DNA from: an uncultured Paracoccus sp.
GTDB taxonomy: Bacteria; Pseudomonadota; Alphaproteobacteria; Rhodobacterales; Rhodobacteraceae
Direction of reading: 5' to 3'
Length of the DNA: 48,292 nt
NCBI RefSeq assembly: GCF_946221145.1
Contig: NZ_CAMIOH010000002.1
Location: 1 to 48,292 of the forward strand
Shown here: in pieces, positions 14,453 through 22,760 of the stretch
How positions within the stretch are numbered: the first letter of the stretch is position 1
Layout of the letters: every line of letters starts with the position of its first letter
The notes under the pieces: generated by a model
The model's input: only the letters and a program-made list of their open reading frames with translations
Database searches by the model: none
What the model was told of the DNA's origin: nothing
Position numbers and translations under genes: made by a program

Positions 14453-14834
14453 GTTCGCCGCGCGCGAGGCCGCGCTGCAGGCGACGATCGCGCGTCTGGA
14501 AGACCGCGTGGTGGAGCTGGAAGAGGCGATGGGACTTTGCGTCCTGCCGCCGCTGGAATGGGGGCTGACGGTTCAGCAGGCCCGGCTGTTCGGCGCGTTG
14601 CTGGGGCGGGAGCTGCTGACGAAGGACGCCGCGATGGCGGCGCTGTACCGCGACCGGGGCGACGACGAGCCCGAGGTGAAGATCGTGGACGTCTTCGTCT
14701 GCCATATCCGGCGGAAGCTGAAACCGTTCGGGATCGAGATCGGCACCCGTTGGGGCGTCGGCTACTTCATGACGCCGGCCAGCAAGGCCGAGGCGCGACG
14801 ACAGATCGAGGCCTCGCGCGGGGCGGCGGCATGA
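14433..14834 (+). CDS. Receiver-less OmpR/PhoB-type winged helix, CtrA-like
   Basis: A 133-residue protein starting with GTG at 14433 after GAGGGAAG. An N-terminal coiled coil (about 5-35, QATIARLEDRVVELEEAM) replaces the receiver domain of response regulators. The rest is a winged helix: GLTVQQARLFGALLG, LLTKDAAMAALY, then DEPEVKIVDVFVCHIRRKL and GTRWGVGYFM. The DEPE-K-VDVF-C-RKL pattern is very close to the DNA-binding domain of CtrA, the alphaproteobacterial cell-cycle regulator, as I remember it. It may bind CtrA-type sites without phosphorylation control. That role is inferred. Confidence 0.75.
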   Translation: MVVGQAEFAAREAALQATIARLEDRVVELEEAMGLCVLPPLEWGLTVQQARLFGALLGRELLTKDAAMAALYRDRGDDEPEVKIVDVFVCHIRRKLKPFGIEIGTRWGVGYFMTPASKAEARRQIEASRGAAA

Positions 14835-15532
14835 GCCGGGTCGAGGTCATCGGCCCGGCGACGCTGTACCTGGGCGACGGGTATGAGGTGGTGCGGGCCC
14901 TGGGACCCCAGGACGCGGGGGTGCTCGATCCGCCGTATGCGTTCGACACGCGAGGGGCGGGCAGGTTCCGCAAGGCCCGGCCGAACATGGACCGGATCGC
15001 GGCTGCCGGGCTGGATCAGGGGTTTGACGACCGGATCTGTTCGCCGGCGACGTTCCGGTCGGTGGCGGTGTTCTGTCACAACGACCAGTTGCCGCAGCTG
15101 CTGCCGCGTCTGGCGGCGCGGTTCCATCGGACCGTCGTCTGCGCCTGGCACAAGACCAACCCGCTGCCGGTGGCGAACAAGCACTATCGGCCGGACACGG
15201 AGTTCTGGGTTCACGCCTGGCTGTCGGGGGCGCATCCGATCGGAAGTCTGACCGACAAGGCCCGGTGGATCCTGAGCGAGAGCGGCCGTTTCAGCGGCGT
15301 CGATCATCCGACGGTCAAGCCCGAGCCGGTCATGGACAAGGTGTTGGCCACCATCAACGCCGCGAGCGTGTGCGACCCGTTCATGGGCAGCGGTTCGACC
15401 GGCGTGGCGGCGATCAAGCGGGGCCTGAGGTTCACCGGGGTCGAGATCGATCCGGAGCATTTCGATACCGCATGCAGTCGCATCGAGGCGGCCGTCAGGG
15501 CCGCTGAGCGCCTGTCCGAGGTGGGGGCATGA
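14831..15532 (+). CDS. DNA methyltransferase (N4/N6 class)
   Basis: A 233-residue enzyme with catalytic motif DPPY near residue 34 and the S-adenosylmethionine motif DPFMGSGSTGVAAI near 180. The DPPY-before-FxGxG order fits the beta class, which includes CcrM-type and N4-cytosine enzymes. It is short, with no separate target-recognition domain, as usual for orphan phage methylases. It is coupled to neighbours by ATGA overlaps. Target sequence unknown; it may protect from host restriction. Confidence 0.85.
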   Translation: MSRVEVIGPATLYLGDGYEVVRALGPQDAGVLDPPYAFDTRGAGRFRKARPNMDRIAAAGLDQGFDDRICSPATFRSVAVFCHNDQLPQLLPRLAARFHRTVVCAWHKTNPLPVANKHYRPDTEFWVHAWLSGAHPIGSLTDKARWILSESGRFSGVDHPTVKPEPVMDKVLATINAASVCDPFMGSGSTGVAAIKRGLRFTGVEIDPEHFDTACSRIEAAVRAAERLSEVGA

Positions 15533-16836
15533 GCGACGAGCTGTTCGACAGGGCGCGGGCGGCGGTCCGGTGCGAGGAGATCGCCATCCGGGCGCCGAAG
15601 TGCAAGCTGCGCAAGACGGGCAAGGGCTATCGGGGCGTGTGCCCGCTGAATGAATGCGGGGCCAAGAGCAAGCTGGCCCCGTTCCGCGTGTCGGCCGATG
15701 GGCGGCGCTGGAAGTGCTATTCCTGCGACCCGCGCGGCGGCGATGTGATCGATCTGGAGCATCGGCTGTTTTCGGGCGGCGATGAGACCATGGCCGACGC
15801 CGCGCGTCGCCTTCTGGGCGGCGAGCTGAAGCCCGAGAGCGAGGCGTCGCGCGCACGCCGTGCGCAGGCGGCGAAGGAGGCGGAGGCTGAGGCCCTGGCC
15901 GACGCCGCATGGCGGCTGGAGATGGCGCGCAAGATCTGGCGAGAGCGCGAGCCGGCCGCCGGATCGTTGGTGCAGGTCTATCTGGAAGAGGGACGGGGCA
16001 TCCGGGGGCCGGTCGCGGCGCGGATGCTGGCGCTGGTCGGGTTCAATCCACGGACGTGGCATAGCGGTCACCCCGAACGGGGCGTTTTCCTGCCGGCGAT
16101 GGTCATCCTGGTCATGACCGAGCTGGGTCCGACCGGCGGCGTGCATTGCACCTATCTGGCGCCGAACGGGCGCGGGAAGACCCATCGGTCGCCGTCGAAA
16201 CGGATGCTTGGCCCGCAGGGCCATTTCGTACTGGCGCGCCGCGACGGACTGGCGGGGCCGCCCCAGCCGGACCGGCACGGGGAGGTCGAGGGCTATGTGC
16301 TGCCGGGCGGGCTGTGGCTGACGCGGCCGGACGCCCCGGGCCCCCTGGTCGTGGCGGAAGGCGTCGAGAACGCCGCGTCGCGGGCCATGATGCTGGCGGG
16401 GCCGTTGAGCCGGTCGGTGCGCGCCGTTGCGGCAGGGTCGCTGGACCGGCTGAGCGGTTTCGAGGCGATCGACAAGGATGGCGCGCGGGATATCTGGCGC
16501 GTCCGAGCCGATCCTTTGAGGCCCGGGTTCACATGGCCGGAAGATCCGGCGAACCCGTGGGGCGTGATCGACATCGCCGTCGACGGGGACATGAGTCCGG
16601 TGACGGTCAAGGGCCGCAGCGGCCGCCAACAGAAGCGGATGATCGAGGCGGTGCGCGACAGCGCCGAGCGGGCGCGCGTCAGCGGCGCCCTGGCCCGCGC
16701 CAGCTGGAGCCGCCGCCTGAGCGACGAAAGCCCGACGCAGGTGCGCGTGTCGCGCCCGCCGATCGGCATGGATTTTAACGAAGTGATCAAGGCGGCCGAA
16801 GCCGCCGCGAGCGTATCCGGGGGCGTAGCCGCATGA
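15529..16836 (+). CDS. Phage primase with zinc finger and Toprim domain
   Basis: A 435-residue replication protein. Residues about 20-70 hold a CHC2-like zinc finger (KCKL, CPLNECG, CYSCDPRGGDVIDL). The Toprim region follows at about 265-360 (PLVVAEGVENAASRAMML with the conserved Glu, and later IDIAVDGDMS supplying acidic residues). It would make primers for phage replication together with the helicase encoded immediately downstream (ATGA overlap). It contains an exact copy of the distributed palindrome at 15851-15865. Confidence 0.85.
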   Translation: MSDELFDRARAAVRCEEIAIRAPKCKLRKTGKGYRGVCPLNECGAKSKLAPFRVSADGRRWKCYSCDPRGGDVIDLEHRLFSGGDETMADAARRLLGGELKPESEASRARRAQAAKEAEAEALADAAWRLEMARKIWREREPAAGSLVQVYLEEGRGIRGPVAARMLALVGFNPRTWHSGHPERGVFLPAMVILVMTELGPTGGVHCTYLAPNGRGKTHRSPSKRMLGPQGHFVLARRDGLAGPPQPDRHGEVEGYVLPGGLWLTRPDAPGPLVVAEGVENAASRAMMLAGPLSRSVRAVAAGSLDRLSGFEAIDKDGARDIWRVRADPLRPGFTWPEDPANPWGVIDIAVDGDMSPVTVKGRSGRQQKRMIEAVRDSAERARVSGALARASWSRRLSDESPTQVRVSRPPIGMDFNEVIKAAEAAASVSGGVAA

Positions 16837-18692
16837 CCGATTCCTATGTGCTGGAAGACGCCGAACCGGACAGCGAGGCCAAGTCAGGCGCCGTCTGGAT
16901 CGAGCCGAAGGTCGAGGACTGCCCGGTGATCCCGCTGGGCTTCGAGGGCGGCTATGTGCATTTCGCCCTGCCGGAAGGGGAACTGCGGCGAGAGCCGGCG
17001 TCCAAGATCGCCGGCATGCTGAAGACGGACCTGTTCGTCTCGCTGGAAGGGCGCGTGTTCCTGGCCCAATGGCGGGACAATGACGGCAAGCTGCAGCGTG
17101 ACATGGCGGCGCAGTGGTTTGTCGACCGATGCCGCAAGGCCGGGCGATGGGACAACGACCGCCCGCAGCGGGGATACGGGGTTTGGCCGACGGTTGACGG
17201 TCCAGTCGTCCATGCTGGCGACGCTGTCGGTCGTTGGCCCTTTGGGGAGGAGGACTGGGAGCCGGTGGCGGCGGCGCTGCGAAACGCTGCACGAACGCGG
17301 GGCCCGTTGTGGCTGCTGCGTCCCCCGGCCCCCCGGCCCGGAAAGCCCGCCACGATCGCCGAGGGCAAGAAGCTGCGCGAGTTGATGAACCTGTGGAACT
17401 TCGCGCCGATGGACCCCCGCGACCCCGAGGGTCTCAGTGAGGCGGACGCTCTGTTCGGATGGCAGGCCACGGCGCTCCTGGGCGCCGTTCCGCCGTTCAG
17501 GCCGCACGCCTGTGTGAGCGGCGGCGCAGGGGCCGGCAAGACGACGCTGTCGCGCCTGCTTCAGGCGGCGGGCAGCGCGAACGCCGGCGACCTGTTGGAC
17601 AGCTTCTCGGAGGCGGGTCTGCGCAATGGCCTGTCAGGCGAGGCGCGGGGCCTCTACCTGGACGAGGCGGAACCCAGCGTCGACGGGCAGGGGCCGGTTG
17701 AGAAGGCGCTGGAGGTGCTGCGCCGCATGTCGACCGGCGAGGGGTCGACCCGGAGACAGGGCGATACGGGCGGGCGGACGGCGGGACAGACCGCCGTAGG
17801 GTCGGCCTATCTGGCCAGCATCCTTCCGGTGCAGCTGGGCGACGCCATGGCCACGCGGGTGGTCGAGGTGCGGTTGAGGCTGTTGGGCCAGGCCAAGGGC
17901 GGGGCCGACGAAAAGCTGAAGGAGGCGATTGACTGGGCGCGGGAGGTTTCGCCGAGCCTGCTGGCGCGCGCCGTGCGCGAGGCCAAGCGATACCGGGCGG
18001 ACGTCAGCTTGCTGAAGGCTGCGCTGGGGGAGAGCGGGCAGACGCCTCGGGCGGCCGATCTGGTGGCCGCGCTGGCCGCCGGGCGAAGGCTGCTGCTGCA
18101 CGATGAGGCGCTCACGATCGAGACCGCGAGGGAAGAGGTCGCTAGGTGGTCGGGCCTGATCCGTGGACGCGAGGAGACCTCGGCCGTGCAGAACCCGGGG
18201 CAGGCGTGCCTGTCGCGGATATGGGCCATTAACTCGGGCCAGCACGCCAAGGACCGACACCTGACCATAGGCGAGATGATCCAGGAGCAGCTGGAGAGCC
18301 CTGGCCTCCATGAAAGGGTGCTGAAGACCTTTGGCCTCCGGGTTGAGAACGGGCACGGAAATCATGAGCGGCCGGGGCCATGGCTGCTGATCTCGACCAA
18401 CCACCCGGCTCTGGAAAGGGCCCTTTCGGGCACCCGCTACGCTAACTGGCGTGGGACCCTCGAGCATCTGGCCGACTTGGGCGACGCCTATGCGCCTCGC
18501 ACGGTGCCTAAGCCTGTGCGGTTCGGGATGCACCAGAGCCGCGCCTTGGCCGTCCCCCTGACCCCCTGGTTAGAGAGGCCGGTCGGATTGGGGGCTGATC
18601 CGGCGGAGGTGACGCCCTTCGAAGCGCCTGTGTGGGACGCCCCAGGCGACCGCGCGTCCCGCCCTGCGTCCCACGGTGAAACCCATGAATGA
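16833..18692 (+). CDS. Phage replicative helicase/ATPase
   Basis: A 619-residue protein. The N-terminal 170 residues are a separate module (VHFALPEGELRREPASKIAGML). The ATPase core at about 220-330 has Walker A GGAGAGKTTL, Walker B GLYLDEAEP and a sensor-like stretch (SAYLASILPVQLGDAMATRVVEVRL). The overall plan fits the helicases that accompany phage Toprim primases. Its coupling to the primase and its position before a candidate origin support a role in initiating replication. Confidence 0.8.
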   Translation: MTDSYVLEDAEPDSEAKSGAVWIEPKVEDCPVIPLGFEGGYVHFALPEGELRREPASKIAGMLKTDLFVSLEGRVFLAQWRDNDGKLQRDMAAQWFVDRCRKAGRWDNDRPQRGYGVWPTVDGPVVHAGDAVGRWPFGEEDWEPVAAALRNAARTRGPLWLLRPPAPRPGKPATIAEGKKLRELMNLWNFAPMDPRDPEGLSEADALFGWQATALLGAVPPFRPHACVSGGAGAGKTTLSRLLQAAGSANAGDLLDSFSEAGLRNGLSGEARGLYLDEAEPSVDGQGPVEKALEVLRRMSTGEGSTRRQGDTGGRTAGQTAVGSAYLASILPVQLGDAMATRVVEVRLRLLGQAKGGADEKLKEAIDWAREVSPSLLARAVREAKRYRADVSLLKAALGESGQTPRAADLVAALAAGRRLLLHDEALTIETAREEVARWSGLIRGREETSAVQNPGQACLSRIWAINSGQHAKDRHLTIGEMIQEQLESPGLHERVLKTFGLRVENGHGNHERPGPWLLISTNHPALERALSGTRYANWRGTLEHLADLGDAYAPRTVPKPVRFGMHQSRALAVPLTPWLERPVGLGADPAEVTPFEAPVWDAPGDRASRPASHGETHE

Positions 18693-18880
18693 TCGGGCTT
18701 TGAGCCGGGCTTGGGACACCGGGACGCATGGGACGCGACCTCGGCCCCATGCGGGGGCGCACATGCGGGAGCGCACGACGCCACAGGTGCGTCCCATGCG
18801 TCCCGCGCGTCCCGTCTCTGTTTTTATCGAGTGTTCTCAAAAAGATAAGTGGGACGTTCAGCCGGTACGCGGTGGGACGC
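18634..18880. other. Candidate replication origin with GGGACGC iterons
   Basis: The 7-bp motif GGGACGC (or its complement GCGTCCC) occurs at 18634, 18654, 18666, 18721, 18730, 18789, 18798, 18807 and 18874, with one-base variants at 18713 and 18851. Two groups have an exact 9-bp period. A rare A+T-rich stretch (about 18818-18850, with TTTTTAT and AAAAAGATAA) follows the third group. The cluster covers the end of the helicase gene and the 216-base gap after it. Iterons beside an A+T-rich unwinding region next to primase and helicase genes are typical of origins, but no function is proven. Confidence 0.5.
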
Positions 18881-18908
18881 CCGAAACCCTAGCGAAGGGG
18901 CTGCAGAA

Positions 18909-19481
18909 GTGACCGCGTCGACCGCTCTATCCGCCCAAACCGGCAAGGCCTGGTATGTCGTGGTGACCCAGGCCCATCAGGAACGGCACGCCCGGTATCA
19001 GCTGGAGCAGCAGGGCTTCAACGTCTATCTGCCGCTGGTGCCGCCTCCGGCCCGGGCCCGCGTTCGGAACGGCGTGGCGCCCTCGCCGCGCCCGATGATC
19101 CCGCGCTACCTGTTCATCGAGATGGATCTCGACCAGGACCGCTGGCGCGCGGTCTACTCGACCATGGGCGTGACGGAGGTGATCACGCGCGGCGTCGGTG
19201 AGACGGCTCGGCCTTGCCCGATCCCGAGCCGGTTCATCACGGAGATGAAGGCCCGTGAGGTCAACGGGCTGGTGGTGTTGCAGCGTCCTCGTAACGACAA
19301 CGAAAAGGCCGCTCCGAAGGCCTGCCGATACAAGCGCGGCGACAAACTGCGCCTCGCTGGCCCGACTGCCGACTACGATCTCGTCTTCGAAGAGATGGTT
19401 GACGGCGATAGAGCGGCAGTCGTATTCACCCTGCTAGGGCGTGATTCGCGCCAGATCATTGCACTGCCGTCAGACGAATGA
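18909..19481 (+). CDS. NusG/RfaH-like transcription elongation factor
   Basis: A 190-residue protein starting with GTG at 18909 after AAGGGG. The NGN domain (about 13-120) begins AWYVVVTQAHQERHARYQL, continues with QQGFNVYLPLV, and has the family feature MIPRYLFIEMD. The C-terminal KOW-like part is YKRGDKLRLAG to AAVVFTLLGR. It sits directly before a strong terminator and the whole late operon. By analogy with lambda Q and with RfaH, it probably binds RNA polymerase and allows readthrough. Family assignment is firm; the antiterminator role is inferred. Confidence 0.85.
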   Translation: MTASTALSAQTGKAWYVVVTQAHQERHARYQLEQQGFNVYLPLVPPPARARVRNGVAPSPRPMIPRYLFIEMDLDQDRWRAVYSTMGVTEVITRGVGETARPCPIPSRFITEMKAREVNGLVVLQRPRNDNEKAAPKACRYKRGDKLRLAGPTADYDLVFEEMVDGDRAAVVFTLLGRDSRQIIALPSDE

Positions 19482-19523
19482 CGCGCAGTGCGGTAGCCGT
19501 CCAGCCTCAGCCCGTTCCGACCC

Positions 19524-19555
19524 ACCCGCCCAAGGCTCCGCCCGGGCGGGTTTTT
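19524..19555 (+). terminator. Rho-independent terminator before the late genes
   Basis: An 8-bp stem ACCCGCCC/GGGCGGGT (19524-19531 and 19544-19551) is followed by TTTT. It separates the NusG-like gene from terminase, so it would stop early transcription unless polymerase is modified. Confidence 0.85.
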
Positions 19556-19674
19556 CATTATCTTTCAATGACTTGTGTCGCGGCTAGGCGGGCCTTGGGT
19601 CCTTCCCCCCATTTCTGACCCTATGCGGTGGGGCAGAGCGTTTTCGTTCCCTAGTGAGCGATGTTTCGAGGGGT

Positions 19675-19712
19675 GCAACGGGCGTTGCTGACGCAACAGG
19701 GAGCGCAACGGC
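19675..19712. other. GCAAC repeats upstream of terminase, candidate cos/TerS site
   Basis: Four GCAAC-type elements lie within 38 bases: 19675-19682, an inverted copy 19684-19688, 19693-19700 and 19705-19712. The first two make the palindrome GCAACGGGCGTTGC and the second and third a hairpin with a 4-base loop. Repeats immediately before the small terminase gene are where lambda-like phages keep cos and its TerS-binding sites. The cut site itself cannot be read from this prophage. Confidence 0.35.
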
Positions 19713-20288
19713 ATGACAGAGCCCTTCCTGCTCGATGGTGGATCGTCACGGCGCTGGGTCAGCGTCAGCGAGGCGGCGGCGCTGGAAGCCAAAGCCGGGC
19801 GGCCGATCAACAAATCCTCGATCTCTCGCTTCATCGCGCGGAATGAGGACCTGCCTGTCAAACGTGACGCGCAGGGGCGCGTTAAGGAGGTCGACTACGA
19901 CGCCCTGATCCGGGCGCGCGGCGAATCCCTGTCGGTTCAGGACAGCCGTCAGGTGGCCGAAGCGCCGTCGGCGGCGCCTGCGGGCCCGGCGGGATCGCGG
20001 AAGCGCGCGCTGGAAGAGGAAAAGCTGGAACTCGACCTGGCTGAGCGGAAGGGCGAGCTTCTGTCGAAGGCGGCGGTGACGATGGCGATCGAGGCCATGG
20101 GCGTCGCCTTCACCCAGGCGCTGGAGCGCCGGCGTCGCACCTTGGCCACTGAGATGGCCGGCATGAGCGATGTCCGCCAGGCCGAGCATGTGTTGAAACA
20201 GGCGGACCAGAAGCTGCTGAACAACCTTGTGACCGAGCTGACCAAGCTTGCGGGCGGCTTCACGGAAGACGAGCTGGCGGCGGCCTGA
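19713..20288 (+). CDS. terS: Terminase small subunit (Nu1-like)
   Basis: A 191-residue protein with an N-terminal winged helix (SRRWVSVSEAAALEAKAGRPINKSSISRFIAR), a linker, and a helical oligomerisation part (EKLELDLAERKGELLSKAAV). It would recognise the packaging site and recruit the large subunit encoded next (start 2 bases after its stop). ATG 19713 follows a GGGAG site. Length and neighbours fit gpNu1-type proteins. Confidence 0.85.
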   Translation: MTEPFLLDGGSSRRWVSVSEAAALEAKAGRPINKSSISRFIARNEDLPVKRDAQGRVKEVDYDALIRARGESLSVQDSRQVAEAPSAAPAGPAGSRKRALEEEKLELDLAERKGELLSKAAVTMAIEAMGVAFTQALERRRRTLATEMAGMSDVRQAEHVLKQADQKLLNNLVTELTKLAGGFTEDELAAA

Positions 20289-20289
20289 C

Positions 20290-22401
20290 ATGAGCCTGTT
20301 CAGCAGCGCCGAGCTGGCTCGGCAGGCGGCGTCGCTGGTCATGGCCATGGCGACGGCCGTGACGCCTGCCCCCGACCAGATGATCAGCGCCTGGGCCGAA
20401 GGTCGCGTCGTCATTCCCGGTGAGACGGGCACGACGCGAGAAGGCCCATTGTCGTGGGACGGATTCGAGTACCTGATCGAGCCGCTGGACCGGCTTCACC
20501 CCGATGACCCAGCCAGGACGGTCACCTTCGTCGGGTCCGCCCAGATCGCGAAGACCACGATCGGCGTGCTGGCGACGCTCTACTACTCGGCTGTGGTGGC
20601 TCGCCCGTGGGGCGTCGCCCTGCCTAGCGGCGACGAGGCGCTGAAGTACAACCGGACGAAGTGGCAACCGCTTGTCGACGCCACCCCCGAGCTGCGCCGC
20701 AAGATCCGGGCGGTGACATCGCGGGACGAGCAGGGCTCGACCAATACCTACAAGCGCTTCCCGGGCGGATACGGCCAGTTCTTCGGTACGACCAGCGCCA
20801 AGCCGCTGCAGATGGTCACCTTCTGCCTTGTGGTGAAGGAAGAGACGCCGAACTGGAGCGTGTCGGTCGGGGATCGGGGCGACCCGCACAAGCAGATCGA
20901 GGTTCGCCAGCTTCAGTGGGAACTGGCCGGCGCCAAGACCTTCCACAACTCGACGCCGGGGCTTGTTCGTCGTTCGGAGGAGAATGAAGGCGAACTGACA
21001 GGCTGTCCGGTGACGGTCGATTATCGCCTTGGCGACCAGCGCCGGTTGTACCTGCCCTGTCCCCATTGCTCGCACCTGCCGGGCGGTGTGCTGATCCGAC
21101 TGGATCGGGAGATGATGATGGGCGTGGAGAAGGGCGAAACGCCCCACTTCAACTGCCCGTCATGCGGCGGCGTGATCGAGCATCGGCACAAGCGCGCCAT
21201 GGTCGCGGCCTGCCACCCGTATCGCGAGCCTGCGCACGGCGTGCGCGGCGGCTGGATCCCGACCTTCCCGTCGGCGGACCCTCAGAACCCGGCGCCCGGC
21301 GCCTTTATCGCAGCCAGCGAGTACGAGGCCTGGCGTGATCGGCCGACAGAAGGTCGGGAGCCCAGCTATCAGGCTTGGCAGGTGGTGTCGGACGCGGTGG
21401 ATTGGGCCTACATCGCCAAACAGGTCCAGGATGCGACGGACGAAGAGGCGAAGATCGCCCTCTTCCAGCAAATCTTCGGCGAGGCCTACGAGGTCACGGT
21501 CCAGCAGGCCGATGTCGACAAGCTGCTGGAACGTCGGGACGGCCGGTTCACCAAGGGCGTGGTGCCGTCGGGCTACGAGATCGTCACCATCGCCGTCGAC
21601 CTGAACGGAGACTGGGCCCAGTGGACCGCTTATGCCTGGGGGCCCGAGGCCGAGCACGTTCCTGTCGACAAGGGACGGATCGAGGGCGGTCCGTCGGAGC
21701 CGCAGATTTGGGCCGAGCTGGCCCAGCTGGAGCGCAAGCGGTGGCCGCATGAGGACGGCGGCTATGTCGCCACCGAAGTTCAGGGCGTCGATTCCGGCTA
21801 CGGGACCTTCCACGTCTATGCCTACTGCTCGGCGCACGGGAAATCGAAGGCGTTGGACGGCGCTGACGGCTGGGGACGGATGCCGCTTCGGCGAGGTGCG
21901 AAACAGAAGCTGGAAGGGCCTGAAGGGCGAGTGGTTTCGTGCAGGACCTGGCGCGTCGGCACCTGGGATCTGAAGCGGACGCTGATGAACGAAGCGATCC
22001 CGTTGAGCCTGGAAGGGGAGAAGGGCGCCCGCGCGCCGCGTCGCCCCCACTGGCCGGGTTGGGTCGAGCGGGACTTCTTCGAGGAGTTGACCGGCGAGGC
22101 TCTGGTCTCGGTCCAGGACAGCAAGACGGGCGTCGTGAAGGACGAGGCCTGGGTTCGTGTCCGCCGCCGCAACGAGGAGCTTGACCTGTGGGTCTACAAC
22201 CGCGCGCTGGCCGCTTCTCTGGGGATCGGCGTTCCCGGGGCCGAGCCGGACTGGCTTGAACTGGCGCGGCGCCGTCAGGCTGAGAAGGCCGGCCTGGAGG
22301 CTCTGTGGGAACGCCCGCCAGCCGGTCAGTCGGAAACGTCGTCTGCGCCCGCCGCCAGCTCGGTCGAGGTCGCAGCGGCCAAGAAGAAATGGAGCTTCTA
22401 A
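20290..22401 (+). CDS. terL: Terminase large subunit (gpA family)
   Basis: A 703-residue packaging motor and nuclease. The ATPase part has a degenerate P-loop (GSAQIAKTTIGV, about 83-94) and a coupled stretch near LVVKEETPNWSVSVGDRGD. A zinc-binding region typical of gpA proteins follows (CPHCSHLPGG, CPSCGGVIEHRHK). The nuclease domain is in the C-terminal half (ITIAVDLNGDWAQWT to VDSGYGTFHVY). Size is normal for the family. It contains an exact distributed palindrome at 21232-21246 (AHGVR). The stop overlaps the gpW-like start. Confidence 0.92.
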   Translation: MSLFSSAELARQAASLVMAMATAVTPAPDQMISAWAEGRVVIPGETGTTREGPLSWDGFEYLIEPLDRLHPDDPARTVTFVGSAQIAKTTIGVLATLYYSAVVARPWGVALPSGDEALKYNRTKWQPLVDATPELRRKIRAVTSRDEQGSTNTYKRFPGGYGQFFGTTSAKPLQMVTFCLVVKEETPNWSVSVGDRGDPHKQIEVRQLQWELAGAKTFHNSTPGLVRRSEENEGELTGCPVTVDYRLGDQRRLYLPCPHCSHLPGGVLIRLDREMMMGVEKGETPHFNCPSCGGVIEHRHKRAMVAACHPYREPAHGVRGGWIPTFPSADPQNPAPGAFIAASEYEAWRDRPTEGREPSYQAWQVVSDAVDWAYIAKQVQDATDEEAKIALFQQIFGEAYEVTVQQADVDKLLERRDGRFTKGVVPSGYEIVTIAVDLNGDWAQWTAYAWGPEAEHVPVDKGRIEGGPSEPQIWAELAQLERKRWPHEDGGYVATEVQGVDSGYGTFHVYAYCSAHGKSKALDGADGWGRMPLRRGAKQKLEGPEGRVVSCRTWRVGTWDLKRTLMNEAIPLSLEGEKGARAPRRPHWPGWVERDFFEELTGEALVSVQDSKTGVVKDEAWVRVRRRNEELDLWVYNRALAASLGIGVPGAEPDWLELARRRQAEKAGLEALWERPPAGQSETSSAPAASSVEVAAAKKKWSF

Positions 22402-22631
22402 TGGCGCTGACGCCCGCAGAGACCGCCCAACTGGCCGCCTTCCGCGCGGCCTACGCCAAGATCATCGCCGGCGGTCAGGTGGCCGAGATCACCAGCAACG
22501 GACGGACCGTGAAGTACGCAAAAGGCGACATCGGACGGCTGGAAACCGAGATCGCCAATCTTGAGGCCAAGGCCCTGCAACTGGACGGGGCCCCGCTGCG
22601 CCGCCGGGGCGCGCTGAGCATCCGCCTCTAA
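22401..22631 (+). CDS. Head-tail joining protein, gpW-like
   Basis: A 76-residue protein with a helical start (TPAETAQLAAFRAAYAKIIAG) and a beta hairpin (QVAEITSNGRTVKYAKGD), which fit gpW, the small protein that plugs the portal vertex. Position between TerL and portal is the same as in lambda. The start is preceded by GGAG inside the end of terL. Confidence 0.8.
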   Translation: MALTPAETAQLAAFRAAYAKIIAGGQVAEITSNGRTVKYAKGDIGRLETEIANLEAKALQLDGAPLRRRGALSIRL

Positions 22632-22760
22632 CGATCTACGCCGTCAACCGGCCTCCCGCCCCGGGTTCGGGGAGGCTCTCGGCTGCCTGCGATCCCCGAT
22701 CGCCGACGTCGGGGCGGCGCCGCCTTCGCACCCGGATTTCATCACATCGAGGAGGCCCCC

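Noticed and set aside
15304..17292. Long reverse frame opposite primase and helicase
   Set aside because: High G+C antisense frame, rich in Arg/Pro/Ala, without motifs; the forward genes have clear domains.
18676..18912. Forward open frame over the iteron region
   Set aside because: Its protein is repeats made by the GGGACGC motif and it has no ribosome-binding site; DNA repeats explain it better.
22650..22680. Hairpin GCCTCCC/GGGGAGGC after the gpW-like gene as a terminator
   Set aside because: No T tract follows and head genes should be co-transcribed; could be an mRNA structure only.
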